A stretch of DNA of 64,000 nt, taken from the NCBI RefSeq assembly GCF_000308495.1, contig NZ_BAFU01000012.1, forward strand, positions 21,575-85,574. Direction: 5' to 3'. The stretch is from Nocardia brevicatena NBRC 12119 (lineage in GTDB: Bacteria; Actinomycetota; Actinomycetes; Mycobacteriales; Mycobacteriaceae). Of this stretch, positions 63,996 to 64,000 are shown piece by piece. The notes under the pieces are model-generated. The model was not told the origin of the DNA. It searched no databases and saw only the letters and a program-made list of their open reading frames with translations. The position numbers were made by a program, and so were the translations under genes. Numbering within the stretch: the first letter of the stretch is position 1; each line of letters opens with the position of its first letter.

Positions 63996-64000
63996 TAGGG

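Noticed and set aside
1-64000. CRISPR arrays, rRNA genes, insertion sequences, replication origin
   Set aside because: No regularly spaced repeats, no rRNA-like stretch beyond the 13-nt tail complement at 45898, no transposase and no DnaA-box cluster were seen.

Overview
This is high-GC actinobacterial DNA. The gene content points to a mycolic-acid, mycothiol-using member of the Mycobacteriales, most likely Nocardia or a close relative: mshD, a DesA-type acyl-ACP desaturase, an LmeA-like protein, a GT87 mannosyltransferase, a large LytR-CpsA-Psr protein, GlnR and PhoPR. The species cannot be fixed from sequence alone. Gene order follows the M. tuberculosis blocks remembered as phoPR-HIT (Rv0757-0759c), purD to purM (about Rv0772-0812), and Rv0813c to Rv0824c.

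Layout. 1-2.3 kb: a truncated lipase-like hydrolase, then about 1.2 kb of nearly gene-free DNA bounded by tRNA-Thr(TGT) and a decayed copy of its 3' half and terminator. 2.4-5.8 kb: an orphan MbtH-like protein, an alpha/beta hydrolase and trehalose-phosphate synthase. 5.8-8.7 kb: phoP-phoR and a HIT protein. 8.9-37.5 kb: purine biosynthesis genes purD, purB, purS, purQ, purL, purM and purF, interspersed with peptidases (M23, oligopeptidase B, M18), gadB, a GT87 mannosyltransferase, a membrane alpha/beta hydrolase, a CPBP protease, ygfZ, a MOSC protein and an L-asparaginase. purC is not in the window. 37.7-39.3 kb: an SCP-like protein and pabC. 39.5-45.9 kb: the cytochrome bd operon cydABDC. 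46.2-50.4 kb: a sulfur-transfer operon (DUF4395, cysA2-type sulfurtransferase, DUF1416, a tiny membrane ORF, a nitrobindin-like protein) behind a poly-cysteine leader peptide, plus an LmeA-ThiX pair. 50.6-57.3 kb: glnR, mshD, and pstSCAB with a PHO-box-like repeat in front and phoU convergent behind. 57.4-64 kb: an LCP protein, dusB, a Mce-associated-like gene with two compensating frameshifts, desA and a DUF937 protein.

How the genes work together. The pur genes cover most of the path from phosphoribosylamine to AMP. CydAB is the high-affinity bd oxidase and CydDC the exporter needed to assemble it. The poly-Cys leader should tie the sulfurtransferase operon to cysteine supply. Phosphate uptake (pst) has its own box and a strong terminator.

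The most interesting unexplained structure is a pair of about 116-nt compound hairpin elements, one after purQ and one in the opposite orientation after purL. They share architecture, a 25-nt loop with a common core, and covarying stem pairs. Next to the first copy, a 123-bp fragment of the GT87 gene forms an inverted repeat around the M18 aminopeptidase gene. Other items worth checking are the tRNA-Thr remnant, a 27-codon orphan ORF, and a 12-codon ORF whose ribosome-binding region matches the expected full anti-Shine-Dalgarno complement.
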